Below are positions 8,671 through 17,807 of a stretch of 59,671 nucleotides of DNA, piece after piece; the stretch's first letter is position 1, and every line of letters starts with the position of its first letter. A program made the position numbers and the translations under genes. The DNA lies in IMG/VR virus record IMGVR_UViG_3300024346_007537, positions 1 through 59,671 of that record; one strand, written 5' to 3'. Source of the stretch: a virus. The notes under the pieces are model-generated. The model searched no databases, was not told the DNA's origin, and saw nothing but the letters and a program-made list of their open reading frames with translations.

Positions 8671-8674
8671 GGAT

Positions 8675-10456
8675 ATGGATAAACAGAAACTCATACAGTT
8701 AAAAGAATATGCTAAGATCATGAAGGACACTCCTTATGCTCTTAAAACATATTTACAGACATTTGACAATACTCAAAAGAGATATGTACCATTAGAGTTA
8801 TTCCCCGATCAAATTGAACTTATACATGATTACGATAATTATAACGAAAACATTACACGTAAGTACAGACAAGCAGGTGTATCTACAGTAACCGCTGCTT
8901 GGTTATCTAAAAGAATCCAAACCGCAAAACCAACTAACCCCGAGAGAATTCTAATTATTGCCAACAAACGTGATACTGCGATTGAGATGGCCAATAAGGT
9001 TCGTGGTTTTTTAGATCAATGGCCCGAATGGATGAATGTTGGATTTTCACCTGATAAAAACTCAGAGAGTCGTTTTAGAATGAATAACGGATGTGAAGTT
9101 AAAGCGGTTGCAACCTCAGCGGATGCACTTCGTGGATACACACCTACCGTGTTGATATTTGATGAAGCTGCGTATATTGATGCTGGTGAAGATTTTTGGG
9201 GTGCGTGTATGGCATCGTTGTCTACGGGTGGTAAGGTTATACTTATTTCAACACCTAACGGTTATGATCCAATATATTATGGAGTATACGACCAAGCACT
9301 AAGAAAAATGAATGATTTTAAAATTACCGATTTAAGGTGGTTTAAAGATCCTCGTTATGCTGGTGACCTTAAATGGTTAAAGGTGGATGATATCATACAT
9401 TACATGTTAAATAGAGAGCAATATGTTGATGAGGATATCACACTTAATGAAGGTTGGGATCGATACGAAGAATTACATGAATTAGGTTACAAACCCTATT
9501 CTCATTGGTTTGAGAATATGGCAAAGAAATTTAAGTACGATAAGAGAAAAATTGCACAGGAATTAGAATGTGATTTCTTAGGTTCGGGTGATGGTGTTAT
9601 ATCAAATACTATACAAGAGAAGATTAGGAAAACAATGATTACCGAACCAATTGAAAAATATATGCAAGGAACATTGTGGGTTTGGAAAGAACCTGTAATG
9701 GGACATCGTTATATTATGGGTGTTGACGTTTCTCGTGGTGATAGTGCTGATGCATCTTCAATATGTATTATTGATTTTGATGAGGGTGAACAAGTATTAG
9801 AATATGTTGGTATGATACCACCTGATGATTTAGCGTCTATTGTTTATAAATGGGGAACACTATATAATGCATTCGTAGCAACTGATATAACAGGTGGTAT
9901 GGGTATTGCAACATCTCGTAAATTACAGGAGTTAGGTTACAAAGACCAATACGTTGATGGTGTTAACTCACAAAACAAGTGGGAATACAATAAAAGGGCA
10001 CAAGAAAAGATACCTGGTATCAGTTTTAATAATAAGAGAACTCAAATTGTTGCAAGTTTTGAAGAAAACTTAAGACATGGTTTTAAAGTAAAATCATCTC
10101 GTCTATTAAATGAATTGAATACATTTGTTTATGTTAATGGTAGACCTGACCACATGAAAGGTGCGCATGACGATGCAATTATGGCAATGTCAATTGCAAT
10201 GTATGTTGGAGATATTTGTTTTACACAGTTAAAACGTAACGACACCGCAAACAAAGCAATGTTAGATTCGTGGGTATTTAGTGAAAGGACTTATGATACT
10301 CAAAAGTCGTTTTACTCCTACGGTACTGCGTTTGATGCGATTGGTTCTATGAGTACTGACCCGTCACCATACCCGATAGGACAGAAAGATGCGAGTAAAG
10401 AACAGTACATGGAACATAATTGGTTATTTGGTAAATCAACATATAGATCAAGATAA
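8675..10456 (+). CDS. gp17: Terminase large subunit gp17 (ATPase-nuclease)
   Basis: 593 residues from ATG 8675. The ATPase half shows a P-loop of the KxRQxGxST type at 63-71 (KYRQAGVST, Lys upstream instead of inside the loop), Walker B VLIFDEAA at 159-166 with catalytic Glu164, and coupling motif ISTPNG. The nuclease half has the RNase H-like acid residues in GVDVSRGDSAD (Asp351), FVATDITGG and HDDAIMAMS. It pumps DNA into the prohead through the portal and cuts concatemers. The ATG is preferred to an upstream GTG that lies in the terminator stem. Followed by gp20 with its own box. Confidence 0.97.
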   Translation: MDKQKLIQLKEYAKIMKDTPYALKTYLQTFDNTQKRYVPLELFPDQIELIHDYDNYNENITRKYRQAGVSTVTAAWLSKRIQTAKPTNPERILIIANKRDTAIEMANKVRGFLDQWPEWMNVGFSPDKNSESRFRMNNGCEVKAVATSADALRGYTPTVLIFDEAAYIDAGEDFWGACMASLSTGGKVILISTPNGYDPIYYGVYDQALRKMNDFKITDLRWFKDPRYAGDLKWLKVDDIIHYMLNREQYVDEDITLNEGWDRYEELHELGYKPYSHWFENMAKKFKYDKRKIAQELECDFLGSGDGVISNTIQEKIRKTMITEPIEKYMQGTLWVWKEPVMGHRYIMGVDVSRGDSADASSICIIDFDEGEQVLEYVGMIPPDDLASIVYKWGTLYNAFVATDITGGMGIATSRKLQELGYKDQYVDGVNSQNKWEYNKRAQEKIPGISFNNKRTQIVASFEENLRHGFKVKSSRLLNELNTFVYVNGRPDHMKGAHDDAIMAMSIAMYVGDICFTQLKRNDTANKAMLDSWVFSERTYDTQKSFYSYGTAFDAIGSMSTDPSPYPIGQKDASKEQYMEHNWLFGKSTYRSR

Positions 10457-10497
10457 CTTTATTTACTAATATATTTTCCTTATATTATAAAGTATAA

Positions 10498-10505
10498 TAT
10501 TTATT
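10498..10505 (+). promoter_or_regulatory. Late-type box TATTTATT, 3 nt before ATG
   Basis: AATATTTATTAAT then ATG at 10509. No room for a leader or ribosome binding site. Confidence 0.75.
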
Positions 10506-10508
10506 AAT

Positions 10509-12347
10509 ATGGCAAACAAAAACTTAACAGTTTATCAAAGGTTAACAAAGGTGTTCGGATTTCAAAATGATGTCCCTAATCCACCGCAATATCGTTTCGA
10601 CAAAGATACTCTGTTAAAAACAGACAGTAAAGAGGACTACGAAAGAGAGTTACTCCAAGCAAAACAATCAACATACGTTGCCGACAAGTGGGCCAAGATG
10701 GACCAATCACTATATAACCAATCGGTTTATTACGAACCAAATAGATTGGCCGCATATTATGATTACGAATCAATGGAGTTCACACCTGAGATATCTGCAT
10801 CGTTAGATATCTATTCTGAAGAGTCAACAACCCTTTCAGAAAAAGGAGAAATTCTAACAATATACTCTGAATCAAAAAGAGTAACAAACATCTTAGAAGA
10901 CTTATTTAAAAACGTACTCGACATTAACACAAACTTACAGATGTGGTGTAGAGGAGTTGCCAAGTACGGTGACAACTTCGTATATCTAAAGATTGACCCA
11001 TCAAAAGGAATCGTTGGATGTCAACAGTTACCTAACATTGAAATTGAAAGACATGAAGGTGCTGCGTCTCACGTACACAAAGCCGAGACACCTGTAAACA
11101 TGAAAACACGTGAATTACGTTTTGCATGGAAAAATAAGGATATGGAATTCCAAGCGTGGGAAGTTGCACATTTCAGATTATTAGGTGATGATAGAAAGTT
11201 ACCATATGGTACATCAATGTTGGATAAGGTAAGACGTATATGGAAACAACTACTTCTTGCAGAAGATGCGATGTTAATCTATAGAACTTCAAGAGCACCC
11301 GAAAGAAGAGTGTTTAAAGTGTTCGTGGGTAACATGGACGATAAGGATATTGAAGCATATGTACAACGTGTTGCAAACAAATTCAAAAGAGATCAAGTAG
11401 TTGATCCTGCGAATGGACAAGTTGATATGAGATACAACCAAATGGCGGTAGATCAAGATTATTTTATACCGGTAAGGGATCCATCACAAACAAATCCAAT
11501 TGAAACATTACCAGGAGCACAGAACTTAGGTGAGATTGCGGATATTGAGTACATTCAAAAGAAATTATTAGCGGCACTAAGAATACCAAAGGCGTTCTTA
11601 GGGTTTGAGGAAATTGTTGGTGATGGTAAAACATTAGCATTAATGGACATACGTTTTGCAAGGACGATTAATAGAATACAGAAGTCACTTGTTCAAGAGT
11701 TAAATAAAATTGCATTAGTACATTTATATCTTTTAGGTTTAGAAGATGAACTTACTAATTTTACATTATCATTAACTAATCCATCCGCACAATCTGATTT
11801 ATTAAGGATTGAACAATGGAAAGAGAAGATTACGTTATACAAAGATGCTACTTCCGATCAATCTCAGATTGGTATCCAACCAGTGTCACACACATGGGGT
11901 AAGAAGAATATTCTTGGTATGAGTGATAATGACGTTGTACTTGATTTACAACAACAAAGACTTGAAAGAGCACTTGGTGCTGAATTAGGTATCACACAAA
12001 ACATTATCAAGAGAACTGGTGTGTTTGATGAGGTAGATAAGAAGTACGGTATCCCTGAAAAGGATAGACAAGCAATGGACGATTCAATGACACCTGAGGA
12101 TGGTGGTGGAGATGATATGGGTGGAGCTCCTCCTATGGGTGGTGCAGACGCACCTCCAATGGATGATGCACCATTAAGTGAAGACAAGAAAAAAAGTAAA
12201 TCTACATTAACGAAAAGTAAGAAATCTAAAATATTGGGTATGTTAGGTGATGAAACAAAAGATTTTGATGATCTTTTTGATATCGATAAGGCTCAACGCA
12301 ATATTTATGAAGTAGAGAATAAACTCAAAGACATATTAAAAGAATAA
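10509..12347 (+). CDS. gp20: Portal vertex protein gp20
   Basis: 612 residues, longer than T4 gp20 (524). Typical portal segments include the N-terminal YEPNRLAAYYDYESMEFTPE block, the SALDIYSEE-like segment (SASLDIYSEESTT), and GTSMLDKVRRIWKQLLLAEDAMLIYR in the stem region. It forms the dodecameric portal that anchors terminase, prohead core and neck. The last ~90 residues are Gly/Met/Ala-rich then Lys-rich, a low-complexity tail. The next gene starts 2 nt after the stop. Confidence 0.95.
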   Translation: MANKNLTVYQRLTKVFGFQNDVPNPPQYRFDKDTLLKTDSKEDYERELLQAKQSTYVADKWAKMDQSLYNQSVYYEPNRLAAYYDYESMEFTPEISASLDIYSEESTTLSEKGEILTIYSESKRVTNILEDLFKNVLDINTNLQMWCRGVAKYGDNFVYLKIDPSKGIVGCQQLPNIEIERHEGAASHVHKAETPVNMKTRELRFAWKNKDMEFQAWEVAHFRLLGDDRKLPYGTSMLDKVRRIWKQLLLAEDAMLIYRTSRAPERRVFKVFVGNMDDKDIEAYVQRVANKFKRDQVVDPANGQVDMRYNQMAVDQDYFIPVRDPSQTNPIETLPGAQNLGEIADIEYIQKKLLAALRIPKAFLGFEEIVGDGKTLALMDIRFARTINRIQKSLVQELNKIALVHLYLLGLEDELTNFTLSLTNPSAQSDLLRIEQWKEKITLYKDATSDQSQIGIQPVSHTWGKKNILGMSDNDVVLDLQQQRLERALGAELGITQNIIKRTGVFDEVDKKYGIPEKDRQAMDDSMTPEDGGGDDMGGAPPMGGADAPPMDDAPLSEDKKKSKSTLTKSKKSKILGMLGDETKDFDDLFDIDKAQRNIYEVENKLKDILKE

Positions 12348-12349
12348 TT

Positions 12350-13081
12350 ATGGCAACATTTGGACATATAAAAAACAAAGTTCTAAACAAACTATCTAAC
12401 TCTTATGGTAAGGGTGAATTTAAAACTAACCTGAAGGAACACTTCAAACCAATAATGGAGAATGACATTTTAAAAGAAATGTACTCCCTTTATGAGGAAT
12501 TAGAAACAAAAACGTTTGACGATAAAGAAACTGCACAGTTATATGTGGAAGAACTATCTAAAGTTTTAAAAGAAAGACATTCTGAGGTAAGTACTGTACT
12601 TAACCAAATGAACGAATCATTAACTGATACTGACGTTGAATCAAATAAGTTGTATGAGTCTTTAGATAGACTTTCAACAGAAGATAAGTTAGGTAATATT
12701 TCTGAAAAGGTAATTGCTAAGAAATTCTTAGTTGAACATTTAACTACAAGTAAAGTTTCGGATACACTAAAAGTAGAAACAGGGGTAAATGAAAGTTTAC
12801 TAAACTCTGTATTGACAAACAACTTCAACATTAGTTTTGATAAAACATTAAGTGAAGAAGATAAAACTAAATTAAAAGGTATACTCTCAATAACTAATGA
12901 GGACTTAAATACTAAATTTGGTGAATTAAAAGAATCAATAAACGGTACTTTAGATTCCTTAGTTGAATCGGACAATGGATTTACATCTAAGTCTGATGAG
13001 GTAAAAAAGGAAATAAACGAAATGACACAAACGAAATACAACTTATATCGTTTAGAAGAATTATTAGAGAACTTAAATTAG
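12350..13081 (+). CDS. Probable prohead core (internal scaffold) protein
   Basis: 243 residues, almost entirely helical and rich in Glu, Lys, Ser and Leu, with one aromatic-poor central region. It lies between gp20 and gp21, where T4 has the core proteins gp67 and gp68. The composition and position fit an internal scaffold removed or cut by gp21. No specific family motif is visible, so the role is by position. Confidence 0.5.
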   Translation: MATFGHIKNKVLNKLSNSYGKGEFKTNLKEHFKPIMENDILKEMYSLYEELETKTFDDKETAQLYVEELSKVLKERHSEVSTVLNQMNESLTDTDVESNKLYESLDRLSTEDKLGNISEKVIAKKFLVEHLTTSKVSDTLKVETGVNESLLNSVLTNNFNISFDKTLSEEDKTKLKGILSITNEDLNTKFGELKESINGTLDSLVESDNGFTSKSDEVKKEINEMTQTKYNLYRLEELLENLN

Positions 13082-13112
13082 ATTTCCTTGACGGTTGCTA
13101 CCTTAGAGGTGT

Positions 13113-13156
13113 AAACCTTCACTTTTGAAATATCATAATCAATCGTGGAGGTTTTT
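13113..13156. terminator. Bidirectional terminator between head operon and bS21
   Basis: AAACCTTCAC pairs with GTGGAGGTTT (one G-U) over a ~23-nt loop, followed by a T-run. It serves the convergent + head operon and minus-strand bS21 gene. Confidence 0.6.
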
Positions 13157-13344
13157 TATTGCTCCTTATCTTTTATTTTTTGAATATACACCGCCTTTTG
13201 TTTCTGTAATCTTTTACTGACTGAAGGTTTTATGTGTTGTTTCTTATTCCTAAGTGAATTTAATTGTTTCACATTCTTTACTTTACGACGTAATTTCTTG
13301 ATCGCTTGATCGATGTTGTTATTCTTTACTTTTATTATTAGCAT
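13156..13344 (-). CDS. rpsU: Ribosomal protein bS21
   Basis: 62 residues. MLIIKVKNNNIDQAIKKLRR, then HIKPSVSKRLQKQKAVYIQK, follow Bacteroidetes bS21 almost throughout (in those proteins: MLIIPIKEGESIDRALKRFKR and KPSVTKREMKLKAVYVQK, from memory). bS21 sits next to the anti-Shine-Dalgarno end of 16S rRNA; in Flavobacterium it helps hide that sequence. A phage copy could replace host bS21 on 30S subunits. It interrupts the head module on the opposite strand and has a TATTTATG box 13 nt upstream, so it appears to be made late. Highly basic, as expected. Confidence 0.92.
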   Translation of the reverse strand: MLIIKVKNNNIDQAIKKLRRKVKNVKQLNSLRNKKQHIKPSVSKRLQKQKAVYIQKIKDKEQ

Positions 13345-13357
13345 AATTTGATATATA

Positions 13358-13365
13358 CATAAATA
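13358..13365 (-). promoter_or_regulatory. Late-type box TATTTATG for bS21
   Basis: Reads TTATATTTATGTATATATC on the minus strand, 13 nt before the bS21 ATG. Confidence 0.55.
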
Positions 13366-13440
13366 TAATGAAAAAATTTGTTATTACGAATTTAAATGTG
13401 TATATTTTAGTAACACCATAAATAAGAATAAACATGTTAA

Positions 13441-13866
13441 ATGAAATTAGGAAGATTTATTCCTTTAGGTACTTACAAAGATGTTAAAATTGGATACGGA
13501 ACTATAAATCACAAAGATTTAAAGACTATATATTTAAAATTAAATTCTTGGCTCGAACCTGATGAGGAATGTACGGATTACGACGCAGTGGTTAGGTCAT
13601 CAAGAAATGACATAAAAAGATTAATAAGTGGATTGAATAGTGATTCATTCCGACCACAGTCTATTGTCGATTTAGACATTAGAACTAAAGGTATAAAAAA
13701 AGAAAAGAGATCGTTTATGAATTTAGAATGTACGTTATACGTTCTAAAGGACTTATCAATTAAAAGTGACGATCTTAAATTGTATATGAAATCACTTATG
13801 GTTGGTATAATCGATGAGTGTTTAAATAACGATTTATTGTATAATTTTCACAAAAATAAAAAATAA
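13441..13866 (+). CDS. Hypothetical protein in the head module
   Basis: 141 residues, soluble, Lys- and Asp-rich, mixed alpha/beta, divergent from bS21. Only a degenerate box (TATATTTTAG around 13400) lies upstream. Position between the core protein and gp21 makes a head-assembly accessory plausible, but no motif supports it. Confidence 0.5.
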   Translation: MKLGRFIPLGTYKDVKIGYGTINHKDLKTIYLKLNSWLEPDEECTDYDAVVRSSRNDIKRLISGLNSDSFRPQSIVDLDIRTKGIKKEKRSFMNLECTLYVLKDLSIKSDDLKLYMKSLMVGIIDECLNNDLLYNFHKNKK

Positions 13867-13880
13867 CTTCGATACCGATG

Positions 13881-13888
13881 TATTTATA
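13881..13888 (+). promoter_or_regulatory. Late-type box TATTTATA for gp21
   Basis: Ends 19 nt before ATG 13908. Confidence 0.65.
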
Positions 13889-13907
13889 GTAATAAAACTA
13901 TTCATAC

Positions 13908-14591
13908 ATGAAAGTATTAGGTCCAAAAGAAACAGGTACAGGAATCCTCATCGAATACGATGCGGGTTTTGTGTCTCCTGATGAAAATAAAACAGTAATA
14001 ACAGAAATGAAGGGTGTTGACTTCTCAGAAGACATCATTCTTTATGCTGTTCTACAAAAATACGACACTCCAAATAAAAACGGTAGAATATATCCTGAGA
14101 AACTTCTCAAACGAGAAATGGATAAATATAAGACCGTTATCGAGAAAGGGAGTGCGTTAAACGAACTAAACCACCCATCATCTTCACTTATAGATTTAGA
14201 TAGAGTATCACACACGATCACCGAGACTTGGTGGGACGGTAAGATACTTATGGGAAAAATTAAACTACTTCTTTCACCTGGATGGAAAAAATCAGGTATT
14301 GTAAGTACTAAGGGTGACCAAGCCGCAATGTTACTTATGAATGGAGTAACATTGGGAATATCTTCAAGAGGTGTTGGATCATTAAAATCAGAAAAAGGAC
14401 AGAATATTGTACAGGAGGATTTCGAATTGGTGTGTTTTGACTTAGTGTCATCACCATCGACACCTGGTGCATATGTTTTTAACGATCCTTCAGATAGAGA
14501 AAAATATGCTGAGAGTATAGAGGAAAAACCAATAGTAGATGATAGAATGTCGAGGTTAATGGGTAAGATGGATACGTTTTTAAATAAATAA
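13908..14591 (+). CDS. gp21: Prohead maturation protease gp21
   Basis: 227 residues, close to T4 gp21 (212). The herpesvirus/HK97-type serine protease fold is shown by NGRIYPEKLL, the catalytic His in NELNHPSSS (His89), the catalytic Ser in LGISSRGVG (Ser152 or 153), and the acidic motif in FELVCFDLVSSPSTPGA. It cuts scaffold, core and capsid proteins after (I/L)xE during head maturation. gp23 here has such a site (LINE/AAV). Own late-type box. Confidence 0.95.
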   Translation: MKVLGPKETGTGILIEYDAGFVSPDENKTVITEMKGVDFSEDIILYAVLQKYDTPNKNGRIYPEKLLKREMDKYKTVIEKGSALNELNHPSSSLIDLDRVSHTITETWWDGKILMGKIKLLLSPGWKKSGIVSTKGDQAAMLLMNGVTLGISSRGVGSLKSEKGQNIVQEDFELVCFDLVSSPSTPGAYVFNDPSDREKYAESIEEKPIVDDRMSRLMGKMDTFLNK

Positions 14592-14646
14592 TTCAATTTA
14601 TTATTGATCAGAACACCATAAAAGTAATTTTTTCTTAAATAACAAG

Positions 14647-14654
14647 TATTTATT
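14647..14654 (+). promoter_or_regulatory. Late-type box TATTTATT for gp22
   Basis: Ends 20 nt before ATG 14675. No separate box is seen before gp23, so this one probably drives both. Confidence 0.65.
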
Positions 14655-14674
14655 AATAAATAAAAAAACAACAA

Positions 14675-15964
14675 ATGAGTAAAAAATCCATTTTAGAACA
14701 AGCATTGCTTCAAGTACAAGATCTTGAAGAGGCAGTTAAAGCGAACGCAAAAGGTATACTTGCTTCAACCATGAAGGAAGAACTAAACGAATTGCTAAAA
14801 GAATCAATGGAAGAAGAAGAGTCAGATGAAAGTCTGAGTCTTGATAAAGAAGACGAACAAGGTATACCTGAAGTAGCTGCAGAACAATTTGACAGTGAAG
14901 ATGAGGAAAACGATGACGAAACTTCGATAAACGACGAGCCAGCGGACGACGAAGATCCTGATTTAGAGGATGAAGTTGTAGATGACGAATTAGACACAGA
15001 GGATGAATTAGATTCTGACGTGGATGATGTGTTTGATGCAATTGATTCTGAAGAAGATGATCAAGACGTTCTTGATATGACCGACGCATCTGACGAAGAA
15101 GTTCTTAAGGTATTCAAATCAATGAAACCTGAGGATGGAATAGTAGTTAAGAGAGACGGTGATAACGTTGAGCTTGAAGATGGTGACGACGAATACATTA
15201 TCAAATTAGAAGATGAAGTATCTGACGAAGTTGCTGATGAAGATCTTGCTGAAGAAGAAGATTGTACCGAAGGGTGTGATGATTCTGAAATCAAAGAAGA
15301 TGTTTCTGAAGAAGACGACGTTGTATATGAAATTGACTTAGATGAAAGTGATGACGAAGTTGCTGAAGAAGAAGTTTCTGAAGAAGTTTCTGAAGAAAGC
15401 CTTGATGAAGAAGAAGTTTCTGAAGAGGATGAATTAGAAGTTCCTGAGGAAGAAACTCAAGAAGGAGAAGTTGACGAAGCGGCAAGAACAAAATCTAACG
15501 TACACGGAGACAAAGGTGGTGCTAACAGAGCGGGTATTAAGTCTAAGACAAAATACAAAGCTGGTTCAGACATCAACGAAGAAGTTAAGACTTTGAGAAA
15601 ACAAAACGGCGAATATAAAAAGGCGTTAGTTCTATTCAAAGACAAACTTAATGAGGTCGCTGTGTTTAATGCTAATTTAGCATACTCAACAAGATTGTTC
15701 ACTGAACATTCAACTACTCGTAATGAGAAATTAAATATTTTGAAGAGATTCGATAGTGTTGGAACTTTAACAGAATCTAAATCAACCTATAAAACAATTA
15801 AGGGTGAGTTAGAGTCGTCTAAGAACGTAACAGAATCAGTGGTAAACAAGATCACTTCAAATAATCCGACAACGTCTTCATCTCAAGATGTACTTTCAGA
15901 GTCAAAAGCATATGAAAGTCCACAATTCTCGAGAATGAAAGAATTAATGTCAAAAATAAAATAA
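14675..15964 (+). CDS. gp22: Prohead scaffolding protein gp22
   Basis: 429 residues, longer than T4 gp22 (269). Residues 1-50 are helical (SILEQALLQVQDLEEAVKAN), 50-270 are an extremely acidic Asp/Glu low-complexity region with EEVSEE repeats, and 300-429 are a helical domain with KTLRKQNGEYKKALVLFKDK as a coiled coil, typical for the gp22 C-terminus. It forms the prohead core around which gp23 assembles, and is then degraded by gp21. Position between gp21 and gp23 is diagnostic. The acidic region carries the 64-bp repeat shared with 6724-7302. Confidence 0.9.
   Translation: MSKKSILEQALLQVQDLEEAVKANAKGILASTMKEELNELLKESMEEEESDESLSLDKEDEQGIPEVAAEQFDSEDEENDDETSINDEPADDEDPDLEDEVVDDELDTEDELDSDVDDVFDAIDSEEDDQDVLDMTDASDEEVLKVFKSMKPEDGIVVKRDGDNVELEDGDDEYIIKLEDEVSDEVADEDLAEEEDCTEGCDDSEIKEDVSEEDDVVYEIDLDESDDEVAEEEVSEEVSEESLDEEEVSEEDELEVPEEETQEGEVDEAARTKSNVHGDKGGANRAGIKSKTKYKAGSDINEEVKTLRKQNGEYKKALVLFKDKLNEVAVFNANLAYSTRLFTEHSTTRNEKLNILKRFDSVGTLTESKSTYKTIKGELESSKNVTESVVNKITSNNPTTSSSQDVLSESKAYESPQFSRMKELMSKIK
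15416..15479 (+). repeat. 64-bp direct repeat, copy 2 (inside gp22)
   Basis: Partner of 6910-6973; encodes VSEEDELEVPEEETQEGEVD. Confidence 0.85.
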
Positions 15965-15992
15965 TAAATTAAACTTAAAAACAAATTTTAAA

Positions 15993-17726
15993 ATGGGAGC
16001 ATTATTAGAATCAGGTATGGTTGGTAACATTGGGTTAAAACACCTAAGAGTTATCAAGGAAGATACCATTAAAAAATGGGATGACTTAGGATTTTTAGAA
16101 AGTCTTGAAGGTCACCAAAAAGATAACATCGCTCAGTTATATGAAAACCAAGCGTCTTATTTAATAAACGAAGCTGCTGTATCAGATGCATCAGGTTCAT
16201 TCGAAACAGTTGTTTTTCCAATTATTCGTAGAGTATTCTCTAAGTTATTGGCTAACGATATCGTTTCTGTACAAGCTATGAACTTACCAATTGGTAAATT
16301 GTTCTACTTTGTACCTAACATCTCTGACAGACAGAGTCTTGCACATGACGGTGCTAATTTTGAAGCTGGAGCTCACAGAGCACCATTCAGATCACCAGGA
16401 CAAGATGTTAACGGAGCTGATCAAGGAAGAAATCTTTATGATAGATTCTACGAAGAAGGTGACGGAGCTAATGAAGGTCTATTTGACTACTCTAAAGGTA
16501 AAGTTGTTGCTGGTGCAGCGACATGTATCGGTGGTGTATCATTCGCTGACGGAGTTGCAACAACTGCGGCTGAAGTAATTGCAGGGGCTACTACTGTATC
16601 TAACGTAGTAATTGCTGTTTCTGGTTTCACATCTGCTGGAGCTGGTAAATTAGCGGGACCAACAGGAAACGTTATGGATACTGAAGAGTTTTTAGCTTCT
16701 TTAGAAGTTAAATTTGCTGATGTTTCAAGAGGAATCAACATTGTAACTCAGAAATACGGAAGTGGTATTGTTGATTACGGTAAGAAATCAGCTGGAGCAA
16801 CAGGTCTATTTAATGACATTTGTGATGAGAATGGTATCATTTTCATTCAAGTTGATTTAGAATCTTACGGAGCAACAGGATTTGTACCTTATACGTCTGA
16901 TGCTGATGGAGTTCAAAACACTGAGTTCACTGTATCATACAGAACTTACGAATCTTTAGAATTCGAAGACGAAATCGGAGAAGTATCTTTCGATTTAGAG
17001 TCAGTTACTGTATCTGTAACGGAGAGAAAATTAAGAGCTAGCTGGTCTCCAGAATTAGCACAAGATGTATCTGCTTTCCATAATATCGACGCTGAGGCTG
17101 AGTTAACTGCATTGTTATCTGAGCAAATTGCAGCTGAGGTTGATAGAGAGATCTTAAGAGACTTAAGAAAAGGAGCAGCTTGGAACCTTAAATGGGATTA
17201 CAATGAGTGGAAATATGGTGGAAACGCTAACTCAACACTACAAGGGTATACTCAAAAGGATTGGAACCAAACGTTAATTACTAAAATTAACCAATTATCG
17301 GCTCAAATCCATAAAACAACACTTAGAGGTGGTGCTAACTGGATCGTAGTTTCTTCAGAAGTTTCTGCAGTATTCGATGATTTAGAGTACTTCCACGTAT
17401 CTAACGCTGGTGCTGAACAAGATCAATACAATATGGGTATTGAAAAAGTTGGTACTTTAGCTGGACGTTACCAAGTGTTTAGAGATCCTTATTTCCCAGC
17501 TGGGAAAATCTTAGTAGGACATAAAGGAAAATCGTTATTAGATGCTGGATATATCTACGCACCTTACGTACCTTTACAATTAACACCTACAATGTATAAC
17601 CCGTTCAACTTTACTCCGATAAAGGGTATCATGACGAGATATGCTAAGAAGATGGTTAATAACCGTTACTTTGGTGTAATCAACGTAGCAGGTTTACAAA
17701 CTTTCAGTTTGGATACTTTAAGATAA
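15993..17726 (+). CDS. gp23: Major capsid protein gp23
   Basis: 577 residues (T4: 521). The N-terminal helical arm ends at Y-L-I-N-E60/A61-A-V, a good gp21 cleavage site. After it come the conserved capsid segments FPIIRRVFSKLLANDIVSVQ, MNLPIGKLFYFVP, FSFDLESVTVSVTERKLRA-like text, LRASWSPELAQDVSAFHNID and the C-terminal NPFNFTPIKGIMTRYAKKMV. A Gly/Ala/Val-rich insertion (about 165-240) probably faces outward in the insertion domain. Codon use is smooth and the leader has no Shine-Dalgarno sequence. A terminator follows, as expected for the most abundant virion protein. Confidence 0.97.
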   Translation: MGALLESGMVGNIGLKHLRVIKEDTIKKWDDLGFLESLEGHQKDNIAQLYENQASYLINEAAVSDASGSFETVVFPIIRRVFSKLLANDIVSVQAMNLPIGKLFYFVPNISDRQSLAHDGANFEAGAHRAPFRSPGQDVNGADQGRNLYDRFYEEGDGANEGLFDYSKGKVVAGAATCIGGVSFADGVATTAAEVIAGATTVSNVVIAVSGFTSAGAGKLAGPTGNVMDTEEFLASLEVKFADVSRGINIVTQKYGSGIVDYGKKSAGATGLFNDICDENGIIFIQVDLESYGATGFVPYTSDADGVQNTEFTVSYRTYESLEFEDEIGEVSFDLESVTVSVTERKLRASWSPELAQDVSAFHNIDAEAELTALLSEQIAAEVDREILRDLRKGAAWNLKWDYNEWKYGGNANSTLQGYTQKDWNQTLITKINQLSAQIHKTTLRGGANWIVVSSEVSAVFDDLEYFHVSNAGAEQDQYNMGIEKVGTLAGRYQVFRDPYFPAGKILVGHKGKSLLDAGYIYAPYVPLQLTPTMYNPFNFTPIKGIMTRYAKKMVNNRYFGVINVAGLQTFSLDTLR

Positions 17727-17749
17727 TCTTTACGGATTTATTAATACTA

Positions 17750-17780
17750 AAAGGGGGAGACATTGTCTTCCCTTTTTTTT
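17750..17780 (+). terminator. Strong terminator after gp23
   Basis: GGGGAGAC-ATT-GTCTTCCC (one G-U) followed by eight T. Confidence 0.88.
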
Positions 17781-17807
17781 ATGCTTTATTTTCTGTATAT
17801 TCTAACT

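Noticed and set aside
8639-8674. GTG start for gp17
   Set aside because: It lies within the terminator stem; the promoter box comes after it.
14710-15702. Minus-strand Ser-rich open frames over gp22
   Set aside because: Antisense shadows of the Asp/Glu-rich scaffold; no box or independent start signal.
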